This document shows, one piece after another, positions 7,677 to 16,717 of a stretch of 64,000 bases of DNA (its first letter is position 1; each line of letters starts with the position of its first letter). The DNA comes from Deltaproteobacteria bacterium (GTDB lineage Bacteria > Myxococcota_A > Polyangia > Polyangiales > JADJMO01), in contig JANYDK010000103.1 of NCBI GenBank assembly GCA_025363655.1, forward strand, positions 1-64,000, given 5' to 3'. The notes under the pieces were generated by a model, which did no database searches, was not told the DNA's origin, and saw only the letters and a list, made by a program, of their open reading frames with translations. Both the position numbers and the translations under genes were made by a program.

Positions 7677-8909
7677 ATGTCGCGGCCGGAGCGGATGCGA
7701 GATCACCTCGCGCTCGTCGTGCCGTGCATGCTCTTTGCGGTCTTCGCGATCATCGCACCGACCTCGCTCGCGGCCTGTCGACGGGCGCACTCCGAAGAAG
7801 GCGTGACCGCGCCGGCGCCCTCGGCGAACCCACCGCAGCCGCCGAAAAAGGGCGTCACGGGCCCGATGTTGGCGCTCGGTGGTGCGCACAGCTGCGTGCT
7901 CGAAGGGGGCGTCGTCCGCTGCTGGGGCGCCAACGTGAATGGACAGCTCGGCAACGGCACGCACCTCGATCTCGCGCGGCCGAGCCTCGTCCCCTCGCTC
8001 GAGGGAGTCAGCACGCTGTCGCTCGGCGTGCACCACACGTGCGCCTCGCTCACCGACGGCACCGCGCGCTGTTGGGGTGCCAATGGCAGCGGGCAGCTCG
8101 GCGACAACAGCCGCGTCAGCAGGCCCAATCCGGTGCAGGTGGCTGCCCTCCACGCAGTCACCGCGATCGAGTGCGGCGGGGCGTTCAGCTGCGCGCTCCT
8201 CCTCGACACCACCGTCCGCTGCTTCGGTCAAAACGTGCAGGGACAGCTCGGCGACGGCACCAGCAAAGATCAACGCGCCCCCGTCGCAGTGCGCGGATTG
8301 CGCGGCGTCGCAGAGCTCGCGCTCGGGGATGCCTTCGCCTGCGCGCGCATCAACGACGGCACCGTCAAGTGCTGGGGAGAGAACGAGCACGGCGAGCTCG
8401 GCGATGGCAGCGGCGCACCGCATCGCGATCCGATGCCGGTTTCGGGCCTGAAAGACGTCATCCAGCTCTCGGCCGGCGCGGTCCACGCTTGCGTAGTCCT
8501 CGCCGCGGGCACCGTGCGATGCTGGGGCGCCAACATCATGGGCGAGCTCGGCGACGGCACGCAGCTCGACCACCCGACGCCCGTCGACGTCCCCGGCCTG
8601 ACCGGCATCGCCGAGGTGCGGCTCGGTCGACACCTCTCGTGCGCCCGTCGCAACGACGGCACCACTGCCTGCTGGGGTTGGCGCGCCTTCGGCCAGACAG
8701 GGGACGGCACCTGGCACGCAACGCCTGAATTTCTGGCGATTCCGCGCACGATCGAGGGGCTCGTCGCGGCGCACCTGGCGGTCGGCGACGAGCACGCGTG
8801 CGCGCGCGACGTCCAAGGCGCGGTGCGTTGTTGGGGCCACGACGAGCGCGGACAACTCGGCGGAGGGAGCCGCGAAGATCGGCCCTTGCCGACCGCAATC
8901 TCTTGGTGA
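7677..8909 (+). CDS. RCC1-repeat lipoprotein
   Basis: 410 residues. The signal peptide ends in lipobox SLAAC (Cys34), so it should be lipid-anchored in the envelope. From about residue 60 to the end there are seven or so RCC1 repeats with the recurring core CWGxNxxGQLGDGT, predicting a seven-bladed RCC1 beta-propeller. Such proteins are common and duplicated in myxobacterial genomes; the ligand is unknown. Each repeat has a Cys pair (SCVLE, VRCWG), so disulfides between strands are plausible outside the cytoplasm. The next gene is a kinase that also has a propeller-like half. Confidence 0.85.
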   Translation: MSRPERMRDHLALVVPCMLFAVFAIIAPTSLAACRRAHSEEGVTAPAPSANPPQPPKKGVTGPMLALGGAHSCVLEGGVVRCWGANVNGQLGNGTHLDLARPSLVPSLEGVSTLSLGVHHTCASLTDGTARCWGANGSGQLGDNSRVSRPNPVQVAALHAVTAIECGGAFSCALLLDTTVRCFGQNVQGQLGDGTSKDQRAPVAVRGLRGVAELALGDAFACARINDGTVKCWGENEHGELGDGSGAPHRDPMPVSGLKDVIQLSAGAVHACVVLAAGTVRCWGANIMGELGDGTQLDHPTPVDVPGLTGIAEVRLGRHLSCARRNDGTTACWGWRAFGQTGDGTWHATPEFLAIPRTIEGLVAAHLAVGDEHACARDVQGAVRCWGHDERGQLGGGSREDRPLPTAISW

Positions 8910-8951
8910 GCTCTCGGTAACCAAAAAAGCCCCTCCGGCCGTGCGCCCGTA

Positions 8952-8957
8952 TAGATT
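8952..8957 (+). promoter_or_regulatory. -10-like box, leaderless-type start
   Basis: TAGATT ends 6 nt before the second of two adjacent GTG codons (8961 and 8964). If transcription starts at the codon, as in the neighbours, this favours GTG 8964. Confidence 0.35.
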
Positions 8958-8963
8958 GGAGTG

Positions 8964-11003
8964 GTGCCTGGGCCTTGGGTCGACGACGAGCTGCGATCCC
9001 TAGTCGGCGCGACGCTCGAGGCCACCTCCTCGCAGTCGGGTCCGGCGGCGGCACCGGCGCGCTTTCGACTCGAGCAACCGCTCGGGGAGGGCGGCACCGG
9101 CGTGGCGTTCTTCGCGCTCCGGCAATCCGATCAGGGCGAGGCGCCGCACGTCGTCAAGGTCTTCCGGCCCAACCTCCTCCTCAAGGCGCCGGAGATCGCC
9201 GAGGTCTCGAAGCGCAAAGAGCACACCGCGATGAAGCGCCTCAACGAGCGCTTCCCACCGAGCCCGTACATCGTGCGGATGGTCGACACCGGCGAGCTCG
9301 AGGTGACGTACAAAGACGGGGCGGTGATCCTGCCGTGGATCGCCTCCGAGTTCGTCAACGGCGGGCTCGAAGGGACGACGCTGACCGAGCGCATCACACG
9401 CGCGGTCGAGGCCACCGGCGTCGGTTGGGATCCCGAGCGGGTCGTGCGCGCGCTTCGTTGCATCACCGAGGGGCTCGCCGTCATCCACGAGCTCGGCGTC
9501 ATCCATCGCGACATCAAGCCCGACAACATTCTCCTCTGCGGGTTCGCCGACGACGAGGTGGCGAAGATCACCGACTTCGGCGTCGCGCGCGCGCAGGGCC
9601 TCGAGACCACCTTCGGCCCGCAACCGATCGGCACGCTCGGCTACGCGGCACCCGAACAGCTCGGCCTCCTGGTCGCGCCCACCACCGAGGCGACCGACAT
9701 CTTCGCGCTCGGCGTCCTGCTCTTCAAAATGCTCAGCGCCGAAGACTATTTCCGCCGCATTCCCTTCGCGCAGCTGGCGATGCGGCGCGACGACAGCGGC
9801 GTCGATCCACGCCCGCGTCTGCGCGACTCGTCACGCCTGCACCCCGAGTTCGCCGCCGGCGGCGCCCACCTCGAAGAGATCGACGCCGCGATTCGGAAAG
9901 CCACCTCGGTGCGACCGGAGAACCGCTTCGCCTCCGCGCGTGAGTTCCGCGCCGCCGTCGACCGGCCGCTGCGCACGCTCGTCCGTCCGATCACCGCCAA
10001 AGGTCGACGCTCGGCGACACGTGAGCGCCTACGCACCATCATGATGCAGGTCGGCGCGCGCACCTCGTGGACGACGCGTCATCGTCCGGGAGACGATCGC
10101 GTGCTCCGCTCGGTCGCGTGGGAGCCCGACGGTCGCTGTCTCGGCGTCACCCGCGAAGGGCTCGTCTATTGGGATGGGCGCGCTTGGTTCCAAGTGCCGA
10201 TGCCCGCCGGGCTCGAGGCGAGCGCGATTCGCTTCGTCCTCCGCCTCGCCGCGGGTCACTTCCTCCTCGGCGGCGACAAGGGGCTCCTCATCGAGCTCTC
10301 CGAAGCCGGTTGGGGACAGCCTTCGAGCGCCGATCCTCGGCTGCTGTTCGAGCGCGCAGCCGGCTCGCTCGATCACACGCTCGCCCTCGCCGCGACCTCG
10401 GAGGGCGCCTCGTTTCTCTACATCGCCAGCGGCGGCTCGTTCCGCCCGGCGCTGCAGCTGGAACACGCCTCGGCAATCAACGGCATCGATCAACTCGACG
10501 ACACCCACTTCGTGCTCGTCGGTCGTTCGCAAGCCGGCGGCGCCTACGTCTCGGTCTACGACAGCGCCGCGCACGCGGTCGTGCCTTTCCTCGCGACCAT
10601 GCGGCCTCTCCTGGCGGTCGCGAGCGATCACGACGGCTGCGCCTACGCGGTGGGTCCCGGCGGCCTCGCGGTGGCGATTCGGCTCGATCCGCAGCTCGGC
10701 GCGTCGCTGGCGCTCGAACAGGTCGGCAGCGAGCGCGATCTCTCCTCGGTCGCGATCGATCCGATGGGCGTCGCCTGGGCCACCGCGCAAGGTCGCGTCC
10801 TCAAGCGCGTCGAGCTCAGCGCCGGAACTCCGAAATGGGAAGCGGTCCACGTCTACGATTGGCTGGTGCCAGTCGTCAGCTCCCTTGCTGCAGGTGGCGG
10901 CGTCTCCATCGTCACCGTCGACGGCGCGATCCTCGAAGGTCGTGACGAACGCGTGCAAGTGCCGGCGCCTTCTCCGAGCTTCGCACCTCCACCTCCGCGC
11001 TGA
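8964..11003 (+). CDS. Ser/Thr protein kinase with C-terminal propeller-like sensor region
   Basis: 679 residues from GTG 8964 (GTG 8961 is the alternative). The Hanks-type kinase domain spans about 37-340. Counting from GTG 8961, the glycine-rich loop is LGEGGTG, the ATP lysine is Lys66 (VVKVF), the catalytic loop is HRDIKPDN with Asp184, the DFG is 205-207 and the activation-segment end is YAAPEQ. All catalytic residues are present. Residues about 370-680 hold recurring beta strands (VAWEPDGRCLGVTREGLVYWDG...) like a WD/NHL-type propeller, with no membrane segment between. It therefore looks like a soluble kinase with its own binding platform. It is followed by a PH-like membrane protein 24 bp downstream. 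Confidence 0.85.
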   Translation: MPGPWVDDELRSLVGATLEATSSQSGPAAAPARFRLEQPLGEGGTGVAFFALRQSDQGEAPHVVKVFRPNLLLKAPEIAEVSKRKEHTAMKRLNERFPPSPYIVRMVDTGELEVTYKDGAVILPWIASEFVNGGLEGTTLTERITRAVEATGVGWDPERVVRALRCITEGLAVIHELGVIHRDIKPDNILLCGFADDEVAKITDFGVARAQGLETTFGPQPIGTLGYAAPEQLGLLVAPTTEATDIFALGVLLFKMLSAEDYFRRIPFAQLAMRRDDSGVDPRPRLRDSSRLHPEFAAGGAHLEEIDAAIRKATSVRPENRFASAREFRAAVDRPLRTLVRPITAKGRRSATRERLRTIMMQVGARTSWTTRHRPGDDRVLRSVAWEPDGRCLGVTREGLVYWDGRAWFQVPMPAGLEASAIRFVLRLAAGHFLLGGDKGLLIELSEAGWGQPSSADPRLLFERAAGSLDHTLALAATSEGASFLYIASGGSFRPALQLEHASAINGIDQLDDTHFVLVGRSQAGGAYVSVYDSAAHAVVPFLATMRPLLAVASDHDGCAYAVGPGGLAVAIRLDPQLGASLALEQVGSERDLSSVAIDPMGVAWATAQGRVLKRVELSAGTPKWEAVHVYDWLVPVVSSLAAGGGVSIVTVDGAILEGRDERVQVPAPSPSFAPPPPR

Positions 11004-11015
11004 ACGCGTTGGCGC

Positions 11016-11021
11016 TATCCT
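11016..11021 (+). promoter_or_regulatory. -10-like box, leaderless-type start
   Basis: TATCCT ends 6 nt before the ATG at 11028 with no Shine-Dalgarno sequence. The 9-mer GCTATCCTC also occurs upstream of the 1318-residue kinase. Confidence 0.45.
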
Positions 11022-11027
11022 CGCGCC

Positions 11028-12395
11028 ATGGCAGCCGAAGAAGAATGCGCGCTGAGTGGCGTCACGGTGCTGAAGGGCAATCGCGTCGGCGTCGCCCTCT
11101 CGCTCGGCGTGTCGCTGCTCTGCTTCGCGTCGTTGGTGTTCTTCGGCGTCAAGGCGGGTATGCCGCACACCAAGGACTTCGGCGATTTCGTCCGCGTGAT
11201 GATCCTCGGCATGATCGGCGGCGGCGTCGGCTCGTTCTATTTCGGCCGAATTTCTCGCAAACCGTCCGATCTCTCGGGTGAGCTCCGCGCCACGCGCAAC
11301 GGCGTCTACGTGCGCGGCAAACGCCTCGTGGCGCGACGCGAGATCTCGCGCGCCTACGTGTGGCCCGGCACCGGCGTCGGCACGCTCGTGCGCATCGAGC
11401 GCAAAGGGCTCCTCGGCGGACCGATCGACCTCAAGGTGAAGGACGTCGACGAGGGGCGCGCGCTGTTGCATGCGCTCGGGCTCGACGCCACGCAGTCGGC
11501 GACCGAGTACAGCGTCGCCGGGCCGAGCCGCGGCCATTGGCGAAAACGCCTCTATTTCTGCTGGGCGGGCACCGGCTCGGCGTTCGCGTCGCTGATCGCG
11601 CTCGGCGTGCTTCATCGCCCACTGGCGCTCGGAGGCGTGGCCAGCGCTGCGGTCGGCACGTTCGCGGCGCTCGCCTACGCGGTCTCGATGCTGCAGCTCT
11701 TCTGGCAATCCCGGGTCGTCGTCGGCGCCGACGGCGTCTACGTCCGTTGGCTCTGGCAGAAGCGCTTCATCCCCATCGAAGAAATCGCCTCTGTGTCGGT
11801 CGTCGAGGGCGACTACGCGTTCAACGGTTATCCCATCTACGTGCGCATGAAGTTGAAGTCGGGGCCCGACGTCGACCTCTTCGTCCAGTTCGGTCGCAAG
11901 CTCGGCGGTCGCTCGACGAAGCTCGGTCAGTTCACCCGCATGCGCGCCGAGATCCTCGCCGAGCGCATCAGCGAGGCCCTCACCGGCGGCGGCAAGGGCA
12001 GCTCGTCGGTCCTCGAGTGGGACGCCTCGCTCCTCGCGCAAGGTGAGCGCGCGATCGAAGAGTGGGTCGGCGCGCTGCGTGGAATCGCTGCCAAAACAGC
12101 GACGTTTCGTGAACCGGGCGCGATCATGGACCAGCTCTGGACGGTGCTCGAGGACGTGCAGGCGCCGGCGGAGAAACGCGCCGCTGCCGCCGTCGCGCTC
12201 TCACCGCACCTCGACGAAGGTGGACGGGAACGGGTGCGCCTGGCAGCGCAAGCCACCGTCGCGCCCAAGCTGCGCATCGCGCTGGAAGCGGCGGCCGACG
12301 ACGACGACGATCGACTCGTCAGCGCGCTCGACGGCGTCGCCGATGCGAAACACGCACGGGTCTCCTCGTCACGCGCCGCCAGCGAACCGACCTGA
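11028..12395 (+). CDS. Membrane protein with two PH-like domains
   Basis: 455 residues. Two membrane hairpins are visible, at about 22-70 and 183-228. Each is followed by a region of similar pattern: LRATRNGVYVRGKRLVARREISRAYV and VVVGADGVYVRWLWQKRFIPIEEIASV. These resemble the first strands of bacterial PH-like domains, so the protein appears to be an internal duplication of a 2TM-plus-PH unit. The C-terminal 120 residues are helical and Ala/Asp-rich. Function is unknown; it may serve as a membrane scaffold for the neighbouring kinase (inference only). Its last 27 bp overlap the end of the convergent Kelch gene. Confidence 0.6.
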   Translation: MAAEEECALSGVTVLKGNRVGVALSLGVSLLCFASLVFFGVKAGMPHTKDFGDFVRVMILGMIGGGVGSFYFGRISRKPSDLSGELRATRNGVYVRGKRLVARREISRAYVWPGTGVGTLVRIERKGLLGGPIDLKVKDVDEGRALLHALGLDATQSATEYSVAGPSRGHWRKRLYFCWAGTGSAFASLIALGVLHRPLALGGVASAAVGTFAALAYAVSMLQLFWQSRVVVGADGVYVRWLWQKRFIPIEEIASVSVVEGDYAFNGYPIYVRMKLKSGPDVDLFVQFGRKLGGRSTKLGQFTRMRAEILAERISEALTGGGKGSSSVLEWDASLLAQGERAIEEWVGALRGIAAKTATFREPGAIMDQLWTVLEDVQAPAEKRAAAAVALSPHLDEGGRERVRLAAQATVAPKLRIALEAAADDDDDRLVSALDGVADAKHARVSSSRAASEPT

Positions 12396-15092
12396 CGCGC
12401 GCCGCTTCCTTCCGACGAGCCACGCGAGCCCCGAGATCGCGAGCGCGATCCAAGCGCCACGGCCGCTCTCGTCGTCGTTGCCTCCTTCATGGACTGCACG
12501 GACTGCACGGACTGCACATCCTCCGGAGTCGGACACTGCCGGAGCGACGCAGTGCTGGGTCGTCGCGTCGCAGACGAAGTCGGCCTCGCACTGATCGCTC
12601 GAGGTGCAAACCGTCAGGCAGGCGCCGAGCGCGCAGATGTACGGCGAGCAGCTGCGCGTCTCGATGTGCGAGCTGTCACAGACGCCGACGCCGCTGCAGA
12701 TCGCCGCCGCACTGACCACCGTCGAAGGCGAACCAGGGACGCAACCCGCCGGTCGACATTGATCTCCCTTGATCGAGGGACGACAGCCGCCGGCGCCGTT
12801 GCAGACGGTCTGGCATTGGGTGGCCTTGCAGTCGCCGCGCAGGTCGAAGCCCGGCGGCTGCGGGATGCATTTGCCTTGAAAACCAGGGAATGCGCAGGTG
12901 TGGCAGGCCTCGCCGCACTTGCTCTCGCAGCAGAGACCGTCGACACAGAAGCCACTCGGACACGCGTGCGCGGCGTCGCAGAGGGTGACGGCGGCGGTGA
13001 ACGAAGGCGCGCCGGCGTCGTTGGTCGGCAGAACGCAGCTGCCGCCGACACACGTGAGACCGGTCGGGCAACCGGGCCCCCCGCCGCAGACGCCGAGATC
13101 GGGACCGGCATCGGTCGCCGTCTCCGGCTTGGTGTCGGCCACGGTCGTGTCGGCCACGGTCGTGTCGGGTGGCGTCACGTCGGGTGCCGTGTCGAGCGTC
13201 ACGTCGGGCGTCGTATCGGCCACCGCGCCGTCCGAGCCAGCATCCGACGCGTCGGCGTCACCGGGACTGCAGGCGCTCGACGTCGCGCCGCAGGTCCCGT
13301 CGAGGCCGGTGAATTTGCTCGCCTCCCGGCAGGAGTCGCAGCTGCCGGCGCACGTGGTGTCGCAGCAGACGCCGGTGACGCAATGACCCGAGGTGCATTG
13401 CCCGTCGGTGGTACATGCATAACCTAGATATCCTTCGAGGATCTCGTCGTCGACGACCATCGAGGTGTTGGTGGGGTTGAACGTGCTGTCGAAAGAGCCG
13501 CCGGTGACGAGGATGCGACCATCGGGAAGCCTCGCCGAAGCCGCTCCCCAGCGCGCGGTCTTCAAGCTCGGACCCGCGCTCCAAGCGTCGGCGACGGGAT
13601 CGTAGATTTCCGACGTGTCGCTGACCAACGCGCCGGTGAAGCCGCCGACGGCGATCACGCTTCCATTGGCGAGCATTTCGAGGTTGAACGAGGCGCGCGA
13701 GGTGGTCATCGCGGCCACGGGATCGCTCTTGGCCGTCGAGGGCGTGAACGCCTCGGCGCCAGACGAATAGACGGGCGAGGCGGTGCCGGTGCTGCCACCG
13801 ACGAGGAGCACGCGATCGTCACGGAGGAGGATCGCGGAGTGCCCCGTACGCGCCTCTGCGAGCCCGACCGAGGCACCGAAGCCCGTCGTGGGGACGAAGA
13901 CTGCGGCGTCGGCCACCGCGCCGCCCGTGCCATCGGTGCCGCCAGCGACGAAGACGCCGGTGGAGAACGCGGTCGCGGTCGGCGCGAGCCGTGGGCGACC
14001 TGCGCCGGTGGCGAACGACCAGCCCGAGCCTCCGAACACCTCCGCGCGGCCATCCGATCCGAAGGCGAAGGCCGAGCCGCCGTAGACGACCAGCGGCGTT
14101 TGGTAACGGGCAGCGCCGAGATCGTCGGTCGGGCTGCAGCTCGTCCCCGCAGCGTTGCAGAGGTTCGAGGCCTTCATCGGACCCGTGAGGTCATTGAAGC
14201 CCCCGGCGATGAGCACCTCGTTCGTCGGCAGACGCACGACACAGGGCACGTTGGCGCGAGTGGACAGCGTGCCGCCCGCGCTCCAGGTGTTGAGGACCGG
14301 ATCGTAAATCTCGCTGCTGGTGAGCCAAGCGGCGCCGCTGTAGCCGCCGACGACCATCACCTTGCCGCTGCTGAGCACGATCGCCGCGTGTCCGTACCTT
14401 CGCGTCGTCATCGTCGCGACGGTGGTCCAGAGCGGATCGACGAGCAGCGGATAGGCCGCATTTTCCAGGGATTCAGGGGCGAGGCGCAGCGTCACGCGAT
14501 AGCGTGAAGCGCTCTCTTTCTCGACCGAGATGGCAACCGGATGCCGAGCGCCGGCGGCATCGACGACGACGATCGGCGAGGTGCCGAGACGCACGCGGCC
14601 CGCGCCATCGAGCGCTTCGAGCCGACCTTCGCGCACGCGGAGCGAGACCAGCGCGGGACCGAGGATCAGCGACTGGGTGAGCGTCGTCGGTGCGCGTGCA
14701 TCGTCGAGGAGCCACGCCTCTTCGACGCCTCCGCCGTGAGGCCCGAGCACGAGGTGCGCCTGTGGCGCGACGTCCGAGACCGCGACGTGCAGCTCTTCGT
14801 CGTGGTGGAGCCCGACGCCGGTGTCGACCTCGACGAACGCCGAGCGATCGTCCTCGCGCGCGAAACGCACCGGCGCGCCGTAGGCCGGCTTGGCGACGAG
14901 GGCGATCGAAGGCCGGGGAGAGGCCTTGCCAAATCTCGAAAACGAGGGAAATCGTCGTACGGCGGCGATCACCGAAGGAGCATCGACACGCGCGGCGCTG
15001 GTGCTCGTTTCGTGGCGAGGCGTCTCGCGTGAGCACGAGAGGACACTCAGGCCGGCGAGAAGAAGGGGAGCCGAGAGCGGGCGCAAGCGCAT
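12369..15092 (-). CDS. Kelch-repeat surface lipoprotein with MYXO-CTERM-like tail
   Basis: 907 residues from ATG at 15092; the frame extends 12 codons upstream, but the signal peptide starts here. The signal ends in LSC (lipobox-like VLSCS). Residues about 230-560 hold Kelch/galactose-oxidase repeats (RYGHAAIVLSSGKVMVVGGYSG, RTGHSAILLRDDRVLLVGGS), predicting a beta-propeller. An Asp/Thr-rich linker and a cysteine-rich region with EGF-like spacing follow. The end is GGC, a charged spacer, a hydrophobic helix (WIALAISGLAWLV) and an Arg/Lys cluster, which resembles the MYXO-CTERM sorting signal. I infer a cell-surface adhesin or recognition protein. A 9-bp tandem repeat lies within the tail coding region. 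Confidence 0.8.
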   Translation of the reverse strand: MRLRPLSAPLLLAGLSVLSCSRETPRHETSTSAARVDAPSVIAAVRRFPSFSRFGKASPRPSIALVAKPAYGAPVRFAREDDRSAFVEVDTGVGLHHDEELHVAVSDVAPQAHLVLGPHGGGVEEAWLLDDARAPTTLTQSLILGPALVSLRVREGRLEALDGAGRVRLGTSPIVVVDAAGARHPVAISVEKESASRYRVTLRLAPESLENAAYPLLVDPLWTTVATMTTRRYGHAAIVLSSGKVMVVGGYSGAAWLTSSEIYDPVLNTWSAGGTLSTRANVPCVVRLPTNEVLIAGGFNDLTGPMKASNLCNAAGTSCSPTDDLGAARYQTPLVVYGGSAFAFGSDGRAEVFGGSGWSFATGAGRPRLAPTATAFSTGVFVAGGTDGTGGAVADAAVFVPTTGFGASVGLAEARTGHSAILLRDDRVLLVGGSTGTASPVYSSGAEAFTPSTAKSDPVAAMTTSRASFNLEMLANGSVIAVGGFTGALVSDTSEIYDPVADAWSAGPSLKTARWGAASARLPDGRILVTGGSFDSTFNPTNTSMVVDDEILEGYLGYACTTDGQCTSGHCVTGVCCDTTCAGSCDSCREASKFTGLDGTCGATSSACSPGDADASDAGSDGAVADTTPDVTLDTAPDVTPPDTTVADTTVADTKPETATDAGPDLGVCGGGPGCPTGLTCVGGSCVLPTNDAGAPSFTAAVTLCDAAHACPSGFCVDGLCCESKCGEACHTCAFPGFQGKCIPQPPGFDLRGDCKATQCQTVCNGAGGCRPSIKGDQCRPAGCVPGSPSTVVSAAAICSGVGVCDSSHIETRSCSPYICALGACLTVCTSSDQCEADFVCDATTQHCVAPAVSDSGGCAVRAVRAVHEGGNDDESGRGAWIALAISGLAWLVGRKRRASGRFAGGA
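12491..12517. repeat. 9-bp tandem repeat, three copies
   Basis: GGACTGCAC is repeated three times without change inside the C-terminal tail of the Kelch protein, encoding a repeated Val-Arg-Ala/Val-His run just after the Gly-Gly-Cys. Being a multiple of three, copy-number change would alter spacer length without a frameshift. Confidence 0.9.
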
Positions 15093-15137
15093 GCGATCAT
15101 GGAGCACGGGATCGCCCGTCGCGTCCACCCACGCCGT

Positions 15138-15641
15138 TCAGTGGGTGTCGTCCATCTGGAAAATGGTCTTCGGATCGTCCTCGTGACGAATCTCGTCGAT
15201 CGGAGATTTGCGCGCCTTGCCCATGAAGAGCTGGTTCGGGAGGTTGGTGACGAGCCCGTCCTTGCCGCCGACGTTGCGATAACCGTGGACGACGCCAGCG
15301 GGGACGATGACCACCGTCGGATCGTCTTCCCCGACGACGATGCGCACGCGGTTGCCGAACGTCGCCGAGCCCGGGCGATTGTCCCAAAGCACCACGAGGA
15401 AATTGGAGGGGCCGAGGAAGCAGAAGTAGTCGGCTTGATCGACGTGCTCGTGCGGACCGCGCTGCACGCCGGGCCGGGAAATCGACGCGTAGCACATGGC
15501 CGGCGCGAGCGGGCCCGCGACCTCGTCGTTGCGCCAGAGCTCGCAGAGCCAGCCTCGCTCGTCGACGAACTTGCGGAGCTTGCGGATCTCGACGCCCTCG
15601 ATCGGTCCTTTTTTGAAGGTCATTCGCGCTTCCATCGTCAT
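15138..15641 (-). CDS. rfbC: dTDP-4-dehydrorhamnose 3,5-epimerase family protein
   Basis: 167 residues, a little shorter than typical RmlC (about 180). The start is ATG 15641, which overlaps the TGA of rfbA by 4 bp. The cupin-type RmlC fold is suggested by FKKGPIEGVEIRKLRKFVDERGWL, ASISRPGVQRGPHEHVDQADYF and VVIVPAGVVHGYRNVG. The usual RGLHYQ motif reads RGPHEH, so the active-site region is altered and the exact reaction (3,5-epimerase, 3-epimerase or ketoisomerase) is open. It acts on dTDP-4-keto-6-deoxyglucose made by the RfbA and RfbB homologues upstream in the same operon. Confidence 0.8.
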   Translation of the reverse strand: MTMEARMTFKKGPIEGVEIRKLRKFVDERGWLCELWRNDEVAGPLAPAMCYASISRPGVQRGPHEHVDQADYFCFLGPSNFLVVLWDNRPGSATFGNRVRIVVGEDDPTVVIVPAGVVHGYRNVGGKDGLVTNLPNQLFMGKARKSPIDEIRHEDDPKTIFQMDDTH

Positions 15642-16717
15642 TCCTTGGAGAGCTCGACGACGCAATCGTCGCCGATCATGAGGGAGAGCGTGTGGTGACG
15701 CGGCGAGCCCTGACGGAGGACGACGCGCTTTCCGATGAGCGAGTCGGCGACGCGCTCGATGTCGACGATGCTCGTCTTCTCCATCACCACCGAGTGCGCC
15801 ACCGTCGAACGAACGACGGTGACCCCGTCTCCGATGGCGGTGAAGGGCTCGATGCGGGCGTCGCAGATGTGGGCGTTCTCGCCGATGATCACCGGGCCGC
15901 GGATGACCGAGCGTTCGATGCGCGTCCCCTTGCCGATGCGGACGCGACCGGTGCAGACGCTCGCCGCGTCGACTTCGCCCTCGACGCCCGAGACGAGCCA
16001 GTCGTCGAGCACGGTGTCGTTGGCGAGGAGTAAATCGTCCTTTTTCCCCGTGTCGAGCCACCATTTGTCGAGGTGGGTGAACCGGACCCGGCCACCGTCG
16101 AGGATGAGCCGATTGATGGCGTCGGTGATCTCGAGCTCGCCACGGGCCGAGGGCTGGATGCGGGCGATGGCGTCGAAGATCGACTTGCGGAAGAGATAGA
16201 TGCCGACCAGCGCGAGGTTCGACTTCGGCTCCTTCGGCTTCTCGACGAGCCCCACGACCTCGCCCTTCTCGTCGGTCTCGGCGACCCCGAACGCCGACGG
16301 GTTGGGGACCTCCTTCAGCATCACCGATCCGGCGAGCGACGCGTCGCGCGCGAACGACTCGACCATCTCGCGGATCTTCATGCCGACGAGGTTGTCGCCG
16401 AGGTACATGACGAAATCGTCGTCGCCGAGGTACGTGCGCGCCGTCGCCACCGCGTGGGCGAGCCCGGCAGGCTTCTCTTGAAGAATGTAGGAGAAATTGG
16501 CGCCGAACGCGCTGCCGTCACCGAGCGCGCGCGTGATCTCGGCGCTGCTCTCGGGCGAGACGATGACGCCGATGTCGACGACGCCGGCATCGACGAGGTT
16601 GTCGACGACGTAGAAGAGCACCGGACGATTGGCCACCGGCACCAGCTGCTTCGCCCCGGTGTGCGTCAGCGGGCGAAGACGCGTGCCTGCTCCGCCGGCG
16701 AGGACGAGGGCCTTCAC
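15638..16717 (-). CDS. rfbA: Glucose-1-phosphate thymidylyltransferase, long form
   Basis: 359 residues. It makes dTDP-glucose from glucose-1-phosphate and dTTP, the entry step to dTDP-deoxysugars. The nucleotidyltransferase signature [13 protein letters not shown] is at 7-19, with [10 protein letters not shown] next and YLGDNL further on. Residues about 245-340 carry hexapeptide-like repeats ([28 protein letters not shown]) forming a left-handed beta-helix. This makes it the long StrD/RmlA-long type rather than the 290-residue RmlA. It overlaps rfbB by 4 bp upstream and rfbC by 4 bp downstream, so the three genes are probably translated together. Confidence 0.93.
   Translation of the reverse strand: MKALVLAGGAGTRLRPLTHTGAKQLVPVANRPVLFYVVDNLVDAGVVDIGVIVSPESSAEITRALGDGSAFGANFSYILQEKPAGLAHAVATARTYLGDDDFVMYLGDNLVGMKIREMVESFARDASLAGSVMLKEVPNPSAFGVAETDEKGEVVGLVEKPKEPKSNLALVGIYLFRKSIFDAIARIQPSARGELEITDAINRLILDGGRVRFTHLDKWWLDTGKKDDLLLANDTVLDDWLVSGVEGEVDAASVCTGRVRIGKGTRIERSVIRGPVIIGENAHICDARIEPFTAIGDGVTVVRSTVAHSVVMEKTSIVDIERVADSLIGKRVVLRQGSPRHHTLSLMIGDDCVVELSKE

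Noticed and set aside
10029-12041. Minus-strand open frame of 670 codons
   Set aside because: Antisense to the kinase and PH-like genes.
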